A stretch of 64,000 nt of DNA from contig JAJDEI010000083.1 of assembly GCA_029259845.1 (NCBI GenBank), positions 1 through 64,000 of the forward strand. The letters are read 5' to 3'. Below are positions 1-9,540 of this stretch, in pieces; the stretch's first letter is position 1, and every line of letters starts with the position of its first letter. Both the position numbers and the translations under genes were made by a program. Source of the DNA: Planctomycetaceae bacterium (lineage in GTDB: Bacteria > Planctomycetota > Planctomycetia > Planctomycetales > Planctomycetaceae). Below the pieces are notes generated by a model. That model did not search any database and was not told the DNA's origin. It worked only from the letters and a program-made list of their open reading frames with translations.

Positions 1-2
1 TG

Positions 3-197
3 GCCGGCAAACCCGTCGTCGGCATCCTCTCCGGGGGGAACTGCGACCTGTGCCTGCTCAATCGGGTCTTCGTCGGTCTGGCTCCCGCCGGCCGCGGGTG
101 TGGTTTCGACGCCCAATCCCCCATCCCGTCTGGCGGGAGCCTGACCGACGTCGAAAGCACGACGGCGGTTCGCCGTTCGTATCTTCGATCGCAGTGA
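3..197 (+). CDS. Threonine ammonia-lyase-like protein, 3' end (partial)
   Basis: Only the last 64 codons are inside the window, open from the left edge to a TGA at 195-197. The visible start reads AGKPVVGILSGGNCDLCLLN, which matches the Gly-rich 'SGGN(I/V)DL' strand near the end of fold-type II PLP enzymes of the threonine/serine ammonia-lyase group (TdcB/IlvA catalytic domain). Such enzymes deaminate threonine to 2-oxobutanoate, the isoleucine precursor. In the family the catalytic domain ends soon after this motif; here the frame runs a further ~40 residues through an inverted repeat (72-149), so the natural tail has probably been replaced. Convergent with valS. Serine racemase or a catabolic serine/threonine dehydratase are alternatives that the missing N-terminus would decide. 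Confidence 0.6.
   Translation, partial: AGKPVVGILSGGNCDLCLLNRVFVGLAPAGRGCGFDAQSPIPSGGSLTDVESTTAVRRSYLRSQ
72..149. repeat. Palindromic repeat in the 3' end of the ammonia-lyase gene
   Basis: Arms at 72-89 (starting GTCGGTCTGGCTCCCGCC) and 132-149 pair at 17 of 18 positions around a 42-nt loop. The type (GGCTCCCGCC...GGCGGGAGCC) resembles a dispersed intergenic repeat, but it lies inside the open frame and appears to encode the unusual C-terminus. Confidence 0.7.
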
Positions 198-421
198 AGT
201 CGCGTGGCCGAGAACTGTCCGCGCAGGCCCCATTTCGCGGGAACAATCGCCGCGACCATGTCGAACGCCCGATCAGTTGGCTGCGTAACGTTCGCCGCCT
301 GATCACACGCTGGGAATTCGACCCCCGAGCTGTTCGAAGGCGTCGTCCGCCTCGCCTGCCTGTTCACGACCCGCAAGTGGTCTTGAAACGACCTCAAGCG
401 TCTTCAATGTCAGGAGCCACG

Positions 422-3400
422 TTACGCAGTCAGCTCGGCGATGATCTCTTCGACGCTGGTGAGTTGCTTCTTCACTCCCTCCAGCGTCTCGCGGACGTTG
501 GCGACGACTTCGGGCGGAGCCTTGGCGGTGAAGTTTCCGTTGGCGAGCTTGCCTGCGTGACCCTTGATCACCTTGCGGAGTTTGTCGGCCTCTTTCTGCT
601 GACGGGCCAGTTCCGCCTCACGATCAATGAGACCTTCGAGGGGGATGTACCCGTCGGCATCTCCCAGTGAGAAACTGGCCGCGCCCTGCGGCCGTTCGAC
701 GTCCGCCCCCGCCGCTTCCAGCACGGCTTTCGCCTGATTGTCGAACTGCGACGCGACCGCCTGCATGTCTCCCGCGACGTCCGGGGTGGCCCGCATGAGC
801 AGCTTCACAGGCGTGCTGGGCGGGATGTTGTAGACGGCCCGCACGTTCCGCACGGCGACGATTGTCTCCTGCAACCGTCCGAAACGCCGCTCCAACGCAT
901 CGTCCTGCCACGACGTGGGCAATTCGGGCCACGCCGCGATAATGCACGCTTCCGCCGGCGTCTGAGGGCTCAGGATCTGAGATTTGAGATTTGAGATTTC
1001 AGACACCGGATTCGGCAGCGCACGTTCCGGGGCGATCTCACGCAACCGTTGCCACAACTCCTCACAGATGAACGGCGTAAACGGCTGCAACAATCGCACC
1101 AGCGAATCGAGCACGGACAACAGCACCCGCTGAGCGATCACGCGTTCCTCGCCCGCAACGCTCTCAGATCCCGAAACGCTCTCAGATCCCGGAGCGTTAG
1201 CGACGGCTCCGGGGCCATCACCAGAATCGGGACCGGGCGCTAACGCTTCCGGCTCTGATGGCTTTCGTAGTCGCGGCTTGATCATCTCCAGGTACCAGTC
1301 GCAGAACTCGTTCCAGGTGAAATCGCGGATCGCCCGCGTCGCTGCGTCGTACTGGTAGCGGCTGAGGTACTCGTCCATCTGCTGGGCGACGGTGCTCAGC
1401 CGCGAGAGGATCCAGCGGTCTTCGAGTTGCAACTGGTCGGCCGTTACTTCGCCGGGCGTATGCCCTTCGAGGTTCATCATGGCGAACCGCGCGGCGTTCC
1501 AGAACTTGTTGCAGAAGTTGCGGCCGTACTCGAACCGTTCGCTCACCATGCGGGCGACCGGCACGTCCGGGTCCGGTTCGTAGTTGGGGGAGGTGTATTG
1601 GTAGTCAGCTTTGCACTTGGGGCAGTGGACGGTCGGCTTGGGGCCGCCCTCCGGTTTGGCTTTTTGGTGCTTGAGCGTTTGCGGAATGAGCGTTTCGCAC
1701 TTCGGACATTCGTAACTGATCGGCAGCCGCACGTCCTGGGTCTCGCCGGCGAAGGAGGCGATGGTGAAGCGGATCGCGTCCGTGCCGTACTTCTCGATCA
1801 GGTCGACCGGGTCGACGCCGTTCCCCTTCGACTTGGACATCGTCTGCCCGAAGCCGTCGAGAATTTTCGGATGCACGTGCACCTGCGTAAAGGGGACGTC
1901 GCCCATGTTGTACAGCCCGGTGAGCACCATCCGCGCGACCCACAGCGTGATGATGTCCCGCGAAGTGATGAGCACGTTGCCCGGGTAGAAGTAATCGAGG
2001 ACCTCGTTGCCATCAGAGCCGGAAGCGTTAGCGCCCGGTCGGGAGGCCTCTGGTAAAAGACCCGTCGCTAACGCTCTGGGCCCTGATGGGAGATCAACAG
2101 TCGCCAATTGCTTGGCAATCTCCGCTTCATCGAGCGGCGGATTGTGCTCCCTGTCCGGCCACCCCAACGTCGCCTGCGGCCACAACGCCGACGAGAACCA
2201 CGTATCGAGCACGTCGGGGTCCTGCTCGAAGCCTTTGGACTCTAAATCAGCGATCAATTCGGCCTCATCACCATCAAGACACACTAGAGCGTTGCTGTTT
2301 GCTTTGGCCACATTGGCTGTCCCGTGCTTCACAATGGTGATGCCGCCCTCATCTTGAACAGCTACCGAGATATCATCGCGACCGGCGCATTTTGAATGCT
2401 GTGTTACCCACTTCAGGACGATATCAGCGTCGGTTACAGCTCGACATGCCTTCCTCCACACCGGGATCCGGTGCCCCCACCAGAGTTGTCGGCTGATGCA
2501 CCAGTCGCGTTTTTCGCTGAGCCAGTCGAGGTAGGTTCTCTTGTAGCGGGAGGGATAGAACCGCACGCGGTTGTCTTCGACGGCATCCATCGCCGTTTGG
2601 GCGAGTCCGGGGCTGCGGTCCTCATCGTCGCCCATGCGGACGAACCACTGGTCCGAGAGGTACGGCTCGACCGGGGTTTTGGAGCGGTCACTGTGCTTGA
2701 TCGGGATCAGCCGGTCCTCGACGCCGTCGTAATAGCCGAGGGTCTGAATGTCCTCGATGACCTGATCTCGCACCGTGTAGAGATCGACCCCGACGTACTT
2801 GTCGACGCCACACTCCGCGTTGATCGTCCCGTCGGGATTGAGGATGTTGATGACGCCGATCTCGGTGTCTGTGCCGAGTTGCCGTTGATAGCAGGCGTAG
2901 TCGTTGGGGTCGTGACCCGGCGTGACCTTGACCGCTCCGGTGCCGAGTTCTTTGTCGGCCAATAGGGCGTCGGCGATGATCGGAACCAGCCGCCCGTTGA
3001 GCGGGATGCGGACCTGTTTGCCGATCAGGTCAGTGTACCGCTCGTCGGTCGGATGCACGCAGACCGCCGTGTCGCCCAGCATGGTTTCCGGGCGGGTCGT
3101 GGAGAACTGGATCGACTGCCCGGTCTCGTTGCCTTGCTCATCAACGACGGGGTAGTGGAACGACCAGAAGTGGCCGTCGACCTCCTCGGCGTACACTTCG
3201 TCGTCGGCGACGGCGGTCTGCAGGTGTGTGTCCCAGTTGACGAGACGCTTGCCGCGGTAGATCAGCCCGTCTTTGAACATCTTGAAGAATGTCCGCCGCA
3301 CGGCTTTTGCGCAGACGTTGTCGAGCGTGAACCGCGTCCTGCGCCAATCGCAACTGGCACCCAGCGATTTGAGCTGTCCGATGATCCGCTTCTCGTAGGC

Positions 3401-3766
3401 GTCCTTCCACTTCCAGATGCGGTCGACCAGTTCCTTGCGGCCCACGTCGTGCCGCGTGAGTCCTTCTTCCTCGAGCATTCGCCGCTCGACAACCGCCTGC
3501 GTGGCGATGCCCGCATGGTCGGTGCCCGGCATCCACAGGGCTTCGTACCCCTGCATCCGCCGCCAGCGGGTGATCAAATCCTGACAGGTCCCGTTGAGCG
3601 CATGCCCCATGTGCAGCGCCCCGGTGACGTTGGGCAGCGGAATCATGATCGTATGCGGCGGCTTATCGGGGTCCGGGTCCGCATTGAAGTCGCCGCGGCT
3701 CTCCCAAAAGGGGAACCACTTGGCTTGGGCGTCGGCAGGGTCGTACTGCTTCGGGATGTCGGTCAT
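422..3766 (-). CDS. valS: Valine--tRNA ligase
   Basis: Class Ia aminoacyl-tRNA synthetase that charges tRNA-Val with valine and edits mischarged threonine; cytosolic. The start at 3766 (MTDIPKQYDPADAQ) matches the usual ValRS beginning; an upstream in-frame start would add 31 unconserved residues. Visible signatures are the HIGH-type motif HMGH at about residue 52, the MSKSKGN (KMSKS) motif near residue 640, a CxxC...CxxC zinc-ribbon insertion at about 686-715, the anticodon-binding domain, and a C-terminal coiled coil ending EEIIAELTA. At 1114 aa it is longer than the common 880-950 aa. Much of the excess is the zinc ribbon plus three repeat-derived in-frame insertions (about residues 559-585, 835-870 and 919-930). 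It lies 89 bp downstream of the Uma2-like gene on the same strand. Confidence 0.97.
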   Translation of the reverse strand: MTDIPKQYDPADAQAKWFPFWESRGDFNADPDPDKPPHTIMIPLPNVTGALHMGHALNGTCQDLITRWRRMQGYEALWMPGTDHAGIATQAVVERRMLEEEGLTRHDVGRKELVDRIWKWKDAYEKRIIGQLKSLGASCDWRRTRFTLDNVCAKAVRRTFFKMFKDGLIYRGKRLVNWDTHLQTAVADDEVYAEEVDGHFWSFHYPVVDEQGNETGQSIQFSTTRPETMLGDTAVCVHPTDERYTDLIGKQVRIPLNGRLVPIIADALLADKELGTGAVKVTPGHDPNDYACYQRQLGTDTEIGVINILNPDGTINAECGVDKYVGVDLYTVRDQVIEDIQTLGYYDGVEDRLIPIKHSDRSKTPVEPYLSDQWFVRMGDDEDRSPGLAQTAMDAVEDNRVRFYPSRYKRTYLDWLSEKRDWCISRQLWWGHRIPVWRKACRAVTDADIVLKWVTQHSKCAGRDDISVAVQDEGGITIVKHGTANVAKANSNALVCLDGDEAELIADLESKGFEQDPDVLDTWFSSALWPQATLGWPDREHNPPLDEAEIAKQLATVDLPSGPRALATGLLPEASRPGANASGSDGNEVLDYFYPGNVLITSRDIITLWVARMVLTGLYNMGDVPFTQVHVHPKILDGFGQTMSKSKGNGVDPVDLIEKYGTDAIRFTIASFAGETQDVRLPISYECPKCETLIPQTLKHQKAKPEGGPKPTVHCPKCKADYQYTSPNYEPDPDVPVARMVSERFEYGRNFCNKFWNAARFAMMNLEGHTPGEVTADQLQLEDRWILSRLSTVAQQMDEYLSRYQYDAATRAIRDFTWNEFCDWYLEMIKPRLRKPSEPEALAPGPDSGDGPGAVANAPGSESVSGSESVAGEERVIAQRVLLSVLDSLVRLLQPFTPFICEELWQRLREIAPERALPNPVSEISNLKSQILSPQTPAEACIIAAWPELPTSWQDDALERRFGRLQETIVAVRNVRAVYNIPPSTPVKLLMRATPDVAGDMQAVASQFDNQAKAVLEAAGADVERPQGAASFSLGDADGYIPLEGLIDREAELARQQKEADKLRKVIKGHAGKLANGNFTAKAPPEVVANVRETLEGVKKQLTSVEEIIAELTA
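976..1003. repeat. 7-bp tandem repeat inside valS
   Basis: The unit GATTTGA is repeated almost three times (981-999), framed by TCTGA...TCAGA. It is translated in valS as SEISNLKSQILS, a peptide with no counterpart expected in ValRS. Three 7-bp units make 21 bp, which preserves the reading frame. Confidence 0.7.
1157..1261. repeat. In-frame palindromic element 1 inside valS
   Basis: Bases 1231-1261 (31 nt) are an exact reverse complement of 2010-2040 in the same gene. The other arm (around 1190-1203, GGAGCGTTAGCG) pairs with CGCTAACGCTTCC at 1239-1251. Next to it sits an 18-bp direct repeat (1157-1174 and 1175-1192, unit AACGCTCTCAGATCCCG plus A/G). It encodes a Ser/Glu/Gly/Ala-rich segment of ValRS without stops. 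Confidence 0.85.
2010..2089. repeat. In-frame palindromic element 2 inside valS
   Basis: Bounded by CCATCAG...CTGATGG; outer arms 2010-2033 and 2066-2089 pair at about 20 of 24 positions. Bases 2010-2040 recur exactly, inverted, at 1231-1261. The element is read in frame in the opposite orientation to copy 1, yielding an Ala/Gly/Ser/Pro-rich stretch before the conserved DYFYPGN segment. Confidence 0.85.
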
Positions 3767-3855
3767 TGAAGGGGAGTGACTTCCGTGCAAAGGGACTTTC
3801 CGCAAGGCGGACAGAGGGAAAACACCGGGGACGCGAAACGGTGGCTCAAGGCGTC

Positions 3856-4485
3856 TCACGCCAGGATGTCGTTCACGGCGAGTTCATACGACTGCCCAGC
3901 CACTTCGAACGTAACGGTGTCCCCGGCTCGCCCGGTTGTGTGATACTCGTATTGCTCAAGATGTGGCTGCGGGTTGATGTAGTGTTCGACGGTGCTGTCG
4001 CGAAGATTGACGATCCAGTAGTGCGGGATTCCCGCGACCGCATAGTTGATCTGCTTACAACCTCGATCGGTCGGAAGCGAACTGTCGGCGACTTCAATGA
4101 CGAGGGCAAGGGCCCCTGGACCCGGGTGATGGTCGTCGTAATCGTCTTCGTGTCCCAGGACGACCGCGACATCGGGTTCGGGCTCCTGAATTCCGTTGAG
4201 CGTAACGGGCTGCTGTGACTGGACGTGGCAGCGCTCCCCGTGTAGCAGCTCAGTGAGCAGCCTTTGTAGCCGCTTAACGATGTGTGCATGCCGCGGTCCG
4301 ACGGTCATGATGCTGCCTCCCTGGTCACGGCGATCCTTGCGAACGAGAACACCATCGATCAACTCGACGGGCAGTCCCTCTTCCAGAATGCCCTGATCGA
4401 TCATTGCGTGGTATTGCTGGACGGTGAGGGGTTCAATCACCGCCGCTGTCGCATCAGCGACCTGTTCGACAAGAGTGTTTGACAT
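3856..4485 (-). CDS. Uma2 family (DUF820) restriction-endonuclease-fold protein
   Basis: 209 aa. The sequence has the DUF820/Uma2 layout: an N-terminal 'YHAMIDQGIL...PVELIDGVLV' segment and a PD-(D/E)xK-like core with PDVAVV, LVIEVADSS and a following K in GCKQINYA, then HYWIVNL. The family is predicted to be nuclease-like; its physiological role is not established, and it is multicopy in cyanobacteria and planctomycetes. The ATG lies 5 bp after the cimA stop codon, so co-transcription with cimA is likely, though a metabolic link is not implied. No partner nuclease or methylase is adjacent. Confidence 0.85.
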   Translation of the reverse strand: MSNTLVEQVADATAAVIEPLTVQQYHAMIDQGILEEGLPVELIDGVLVRKDRRDQGGSIMTVGPRHAHIVKRLQRLLTELLHGERCHVQSQQPVTLNGIQEPEPDVAVVLGHEDDYDDHHPGPGALALVIEVADSSLPTDRGCKQINYAVAGIPHYWIVNLRDSTVEHYINPQPHLEQYEYHTTGRAGDTVTFEVAGQSYELAVNDILA

Positions 4486-4490
4486 GCCTG

Positions 4491-6140
<1,650 letters not shown>

Positions 6141-6240
6141 GAGGAGCCGTTGGCTTTCAGCGGTCAGCTTTCAGTGGTCAGTGTTTGGCTTTCAGCCATT
6201 GGCAGTCAGACGTCCTCCCGATCACTGACTGCTAACGAAA

Positions 6241-6271
6241 AACACCCTCAGGCGGGTGACCTGAGGGTGTT
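6241..6271 (-). terminator. Intrinsic terminator in the cimA leader (candidate attenuator)
   Basis: On the minus strand AACACCCTCAGG and CCTGAGGGTGTT form a perfect 12-bp stem with a 7-nt loop, followed by a run of Ts. It lies 29 bp after the stop of a 27-codon ORF and about 100 bp before the cimA start, in the direction of cimA transcription. A CTGAGG at the stop codon of the small ORF could pair with the 5' arm and act as an antiterminator. Confidence 0.75.
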
Positions 6272-6300
6272 GGGGTTGTGTGGAAACAGTCAGCCGCACC

Positions 6301-6384
6301 TCAGCGTCGCCTGGCGACGGAGCGTCCAATAATGACCCCGATGTTTTCTCCCGATTCGCTGATCGAGAACAACAGGCCGAACAT
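6301..6384 (-). CDS. Small ORF, candidate leader peptide of cimA
   Basis: ATG at 6384, TGA at 6303-6301, 27 codons: MFGLLFSISESGENIGVI followed by IGRSVARRR. Eight of 27 residues are Leu, Ile or Val, with an Ile-Gly-Val-Ile-Ile run. A short hairpin (CGTCGCC/GGCGACG) covers the end of the ORF and an intrinsic terminator follows. The arrangement (small ORF with regulatory codons, terminator, branched-chain gene) is that of transcription attenuation. Against this, no strong Shine-Dalgarno is visible and the regulatory codons are not a long run, so the call is tentative. Confidence 0.4.
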   Translation of the reverse strand: MFGLLFSISESGENIGVIIGRSVARRR

Positions 6385-6931
6385 GGAGGCACTTCTCAAA
6401 CAGGTACGGAACAGACTCGTTGGGACGATCAACATCGAAAAGAATAGCCGCTGATTCGACTTGCGTCAAACTCAGAGTTAGGGTGTCTTGTTACTTTCCA
6501 TGAGGAAGGGTGGCGGTGGCACTCCGTAGGAAGCTCCCCATTCTCAACGCCTTCGTGTACGGGGACTTCCGCTAAGCGGAGCGCCCCCGCCACCCCGTCG
6601 TTACATTTCGCAAGGATGCAAAGGAAACACCGTTGAGACGAATGGAGGCGGATTGCCGCAGATCGATGCAGGCCAGCAGACCGATCCGCCCGAATCTGCT
6701 TTGATCTGCCTGATCCGCGTTTTCTTTCTCTGTCAATCGGCGGACAAGAACCTCGCCCCGCCGGGTGCAGAAGCGGGCTGTTGCACCCTCCTCCATGAGA
6801 AAGAACACGCCAACCTCGACCCTCTGTTGGCACATCGGTAACCTTGGGCGGGCGGCCGTTTTGGCTAACACGCCCGTGTCCGGCTCCGCTTCGTTTTCAG
6901 TTCCGTCCCATCTCACACATTGCTCACGACC

Positions 6932-7681
6932 ATGCAAATCATTCCGGCGATTGATCTTCGAGGCGGCAAGTGTGTGCGGCTGCGGCAGGGGGACTATGCT
7001 CAGGAGACCGTTTTCGGCGACGATCCGGTCGCCATGGCGCAGCAGTGGGCCGCGCAGGGAGCCGAGCGGATTCATTTGGTCGATCTTGACGGTGCCAAAG
7101 CAGGACGTCCGGTCAACGATGCGGTCATCGCCCAAATTGTCGAGACGGTGGCGGTCCCCTGCCAGATGGGAGGCGGGTTGCGGGATGAAGCTGCGGTGCG
7201 ACACATGCTGGAGGAGGTCGGCATCGACCGCGTAATCATCGGCACGCAGGCCCTCAAACAGCCGGAGTGGTTCGCCGAGATGGCCCAGTCCTTTCCCAAC
7301 CGCGTTGCCTTGGGGATCGACGCCCGCGATTCGATGGTCGCCACCGAAGGGTGGCTCGACGTTTCGGAAACGTCCGTGTTCGACCTCGCCAGACAATACC
7401 TCGAACTGCCGGTGGCGGCGGTGATCTACACCAACATCGCCAATGACGGCATGATGCAGGGAATCGACGACCAGACACTGGCGGATTTAGTCAAACTGGC
7501 CAACTTGGGGCTTCCGGTGATCGCTTCCGGAGGCGTCACGACGGCTGAGGATGTGCGGAGACTGGCCGCCCGATCCGCGTCGCAGCCCAGGCTGGTCGGG
7601 GCGATTGTTGGCCGCGCCCTGTATGAGGGAACGCTGAGTGTGGCCGAGGCGGTCGCCGCCAGTCGGACAACTCCCTCTTGA
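6932..7681 (+). CDS. hisA: HisA: ProFAR isomerase of histidine biosynthesis
   Basis: 249 aa, normal for HisA. Catalyses the Amadori rearrangement of ProFAR to PRFAR (1-(5-phosphoribosyl)-5-[(5-phosphoribosylamino)methylideneamino]imidazole-4-carboxamide isomerase) in histidine synthesis. A (beta/alpha)8 barrel with [17 protein letters not shown] at the start (catalytic Asp8), the GIDARD strand, the second catalytic Asp in [12 protein letters not shown], and phosphate-binding ASGGV and [11 protein letters not shown] loops. ATG 6932 is chosen because translation from it begins exactly at the conserved MQIIPAID; a TTG 12 bp upstream is less likely. No other his genes are nearby, in line with the dispersed his genes of planctomycetes. 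TrpC/PriA-type double function cannot be excluded by eye. Confidence 0.95.
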   Translation: MQIIPAIDLRGGKCVRLRQGDYAQETVFGDDPVAMAQQWAAQGAERIHLVDLDGAKAGRPVNDAVIAQIVETVAVPCQMGGGLRDEAAVRHMLEEVGIDRVIIGTQALKQPEWFAEMAQSFPNRVALGIDARDSMVATEGWLDVSETSVFDLARQYLELPVAAVIYTNIANDGMMQGIDDQTLADLVKLANLGLPVIASGGVTTAEDVRRLAARSASQPRLVGAIVGRALYEGTLSVAEAVAASRTTPS

Positions 7682-8108
7682 CGGGCGGATCGGCATCCGC
7701 ATAGGGTCCGCCGTCAATGGTATGACCCGAGGTCGTGTTGACATTCAGACGGTCTGATTTCCAAGGGAATTCCGGGTAGCACCGGTTGTCCCAACCGGTG
7801 CCGCGCAGCGGCAGGAAGCGTGTCCTTCACCGGACGATTCACGCAAAGGCTTCTTGTCGCGGAGCGACACGGGCTGGGACAGCCCGTGCGCCCCATTCTT
7901 GAATGTCAGTACAACCTCGTGCTCTGTCGATGCTACGATTTCTGGTTGGAGTTCAAGCTTTCGCTTGCCTGGGCAGTCTAAAGGCTGAACTAAAACCTTG
8001 AGTTTCAGGTTTGACAGGCCACTAAGGCTGCGAAACGATTGCGCCGCTGGGCGGACCTACGGGCGATCGGGGTTCGTAGTCTCAAACACGCCACGGAAGG
8101 TGACAGCA
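7682..8108. repeat. Intergenic repeats between hisA and the secreted protein
   Basis: Two GC-rich palindromes (CACCGGTTGTCCCAACCGGTG at 7779-7799 and ACGGGCTGGGACAGCCCGT at 7869-7887) are followed by a copy of the TTGGAGTTCAAGCTTTCGCTTGC family (7953-7996, other arm AGGCTGAACTAAAACC). No gene is seen. Confidence 0.65.
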
Positions 8109-9380
8109 ATGGCACACGCTCGATGGCAACGAATGTCTCGCGCGTTCGGTGCGCTCGTGCTGTTGAAGTCGAGTCTGGCGGCGACTGGCTGGGCAGCCGA
8201 TGAGTCCGCTCCGCCTGCTGTTGAGTCGGCTCCATCAGTCGCAGCGTCGCCTCCGTCAGCCGAAGACGCGGCGGCCCATCCGTCGGACTCACCGAAAGAT
8301 TCGCTGCCGGCCGCGCGACCGCAGCGGGTGATCGTCCTGTCGACGGGACGGGTCGTGCTGGGCGACGTCGTCGAACGGCCCGGAGGGTATCTGGTTCGTG
8401 AGAATTTCGGCAGCGTGGTGGTCCCGTTCGCCCAGGTGCGTCTCACGGCGGCCGATCTGCCTGATGCGTATCGCAAGCTCTCCCGATCAATGACCGAACC
8501 GACCGCCGGCAAGCACCTGGAACTGGCCGCGTGGTGCTACGACAACCGGCTGTATGGCTCCGCCCAGGGCCAGGTGAAGCGGGCCTTGTTGTTGGAGCCG
8601 GATCGCAAGGACGCTCGCAAGTTTCTCCGAAATCTTCAGCGGACCCTGGAGACCGGCGAGCACTCCGGGCAGGCGTCGGCGGATCGCGCGGACGCCCCGC
8701 TCGGTTCGACCTTTCCCGGCCAGTCGTGGAAGTCGCAGCTCCGCCAGCGACGGGCCGCGGGTCAGCGAGAGGCACCGGTTTCGACGTCCGGGTTGTCGCC
8801 TCAAACGGTCCAGATGTTCGTGCAAAAAGTGCAGCCTTTGCTCATGAACAAGTGCGGCAACGCACGCTGCCACGGTCAGGCGGCGACGAGCGACTTTCGC
8901 CTGACGCCCGTCCGCCGCGGCATGAGCGGCTTTCGCATTTTCACGGAGCAAAACCTGTCGTCAGTGCTCAGGGAAATGGACCACCGGGAGCCGGAGACAA
9001 GCCGGCTGCTCACCATCCCCCAGGGGACACATGGCGGCTCCCGCAAACCGTTGTTCGTCGGCCCCTCTGGCGAACAGCAACAGGCGTTGCTTCGGGAGTG
9101 GGTCCTTCGAGCCGCCCCCGAACAGGCGCGACAGGAACAGGCGCGACCGGAACGGGGGCGACCGGAAGATGGGGAGCAGGAACTCGTACAGCAGACGCGC
9201 CCCGCCGCCGATTCCGAATTCGAGACCGGATCCGGCACCGGTGCGAAACAGCCGTCGACGCCGCGCCGTGACCCGTTTCTGAAACAGATTCTCGCGGAAG
9301 AGCGACCGGATGCTTTCGATCCCGACGTGTTCAACCGCATCATTCACGCGAACTCGCCCGCGTCGAACGGCTTGCGGTGA
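8109..9380 (+). CDS. Secreted protein with a planctomycete cytochrome-like CxxxxCH domain
   Basis: 423 aa. ATG 8109 gives a typical signal peptide (MAHARWQRMSRAFGALVLL...AATGWAADE); longer frames start in non-coding sequence. After a Pro/Ala/Ser-rich spacer, residues ~75-125 form a small beta-rich domain (VIVLSTGRVVLGDVVERP). Residues ~235-340 resemble the planctomycete-type cytochrome domain: MFVQKVQPLLMNKC, CGNARCHG, then a run ending LRPW-like LREWVLRAA. The heme motif is CxxxxCH rather than CxxCH, so heme attachment is doubtful. A charged Arg/Glu/Gln tail follows. The exact function is unknown; an extracytoplasmic redox or scaffold role is inferred from the domain. Confidence 0.75.
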   Translation: MAHARWQRMSRAFGALVLLKSSLAATGWAADESAPPAVESAPSVAASPPSAEDAAAHPSDSPKDSLPAARPQRVIVLSTGRVVLGDVVERPGGYLVRENFGSVVVPFAQVRLTAADLPDAYRKLSRSMTEPTAGKHLELAAWCYDNRLYGSAQGQVKRALLLEPDRKDARKFLRNLQRTLETGEHSGQASADRADAPLGSTFPGQSWKSQLRQRRAAGQREAPVSTSGLSPQTVQMFVQKVQPLLMNKCGNARCHGQAATSDFRLTPVRRGMSGFRIFTEQNLSSVLREMDHREPETSRLLTIPQGTHGGSRKPLFVGPSGEQQQALLREWVLRAAPEQARQEQARPERGRPEDGEQELVQQTRPAADSEFETGSGTGAKQPSTPRRDPFLKQILAEERPDAFDPDVFNRIIHANSPASNGLR

Positions 9381-9540
9381 GCCGTCGGCGGACTGCGTTT
9401 CTCAATACGCAATCAGAGCCGCGTCCGTCAGGAAGCGCCCGATCACACGCGTTGTACGTTTCAGACACGTTCCATTCCGAATCGCGACCGCTGCCTCACA
9501 GGCGCGGCCCTGAGGCATGCACTTCTGACGCGAGCCGCCA

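Larger units (their letters stand above)
6141..6931. other. Repeat-rich intergenic region between cimA and hisA
   Basis: Divergent promoter region. Next to cimA it holds TCAGCTTTCAGTGGTCAG-type repeats (6155-6200). It also contains the terminator and small ORF described separately, an inverted repeat with arms near 6508-6526 (GGGTGGCGGTGGCACTCCG) and 6577-6596, and a GATCTGC/GATCCGC-rich stretch (6655-6720). The longer open frames across it have no recognisable protein. Confidence 0.6.
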
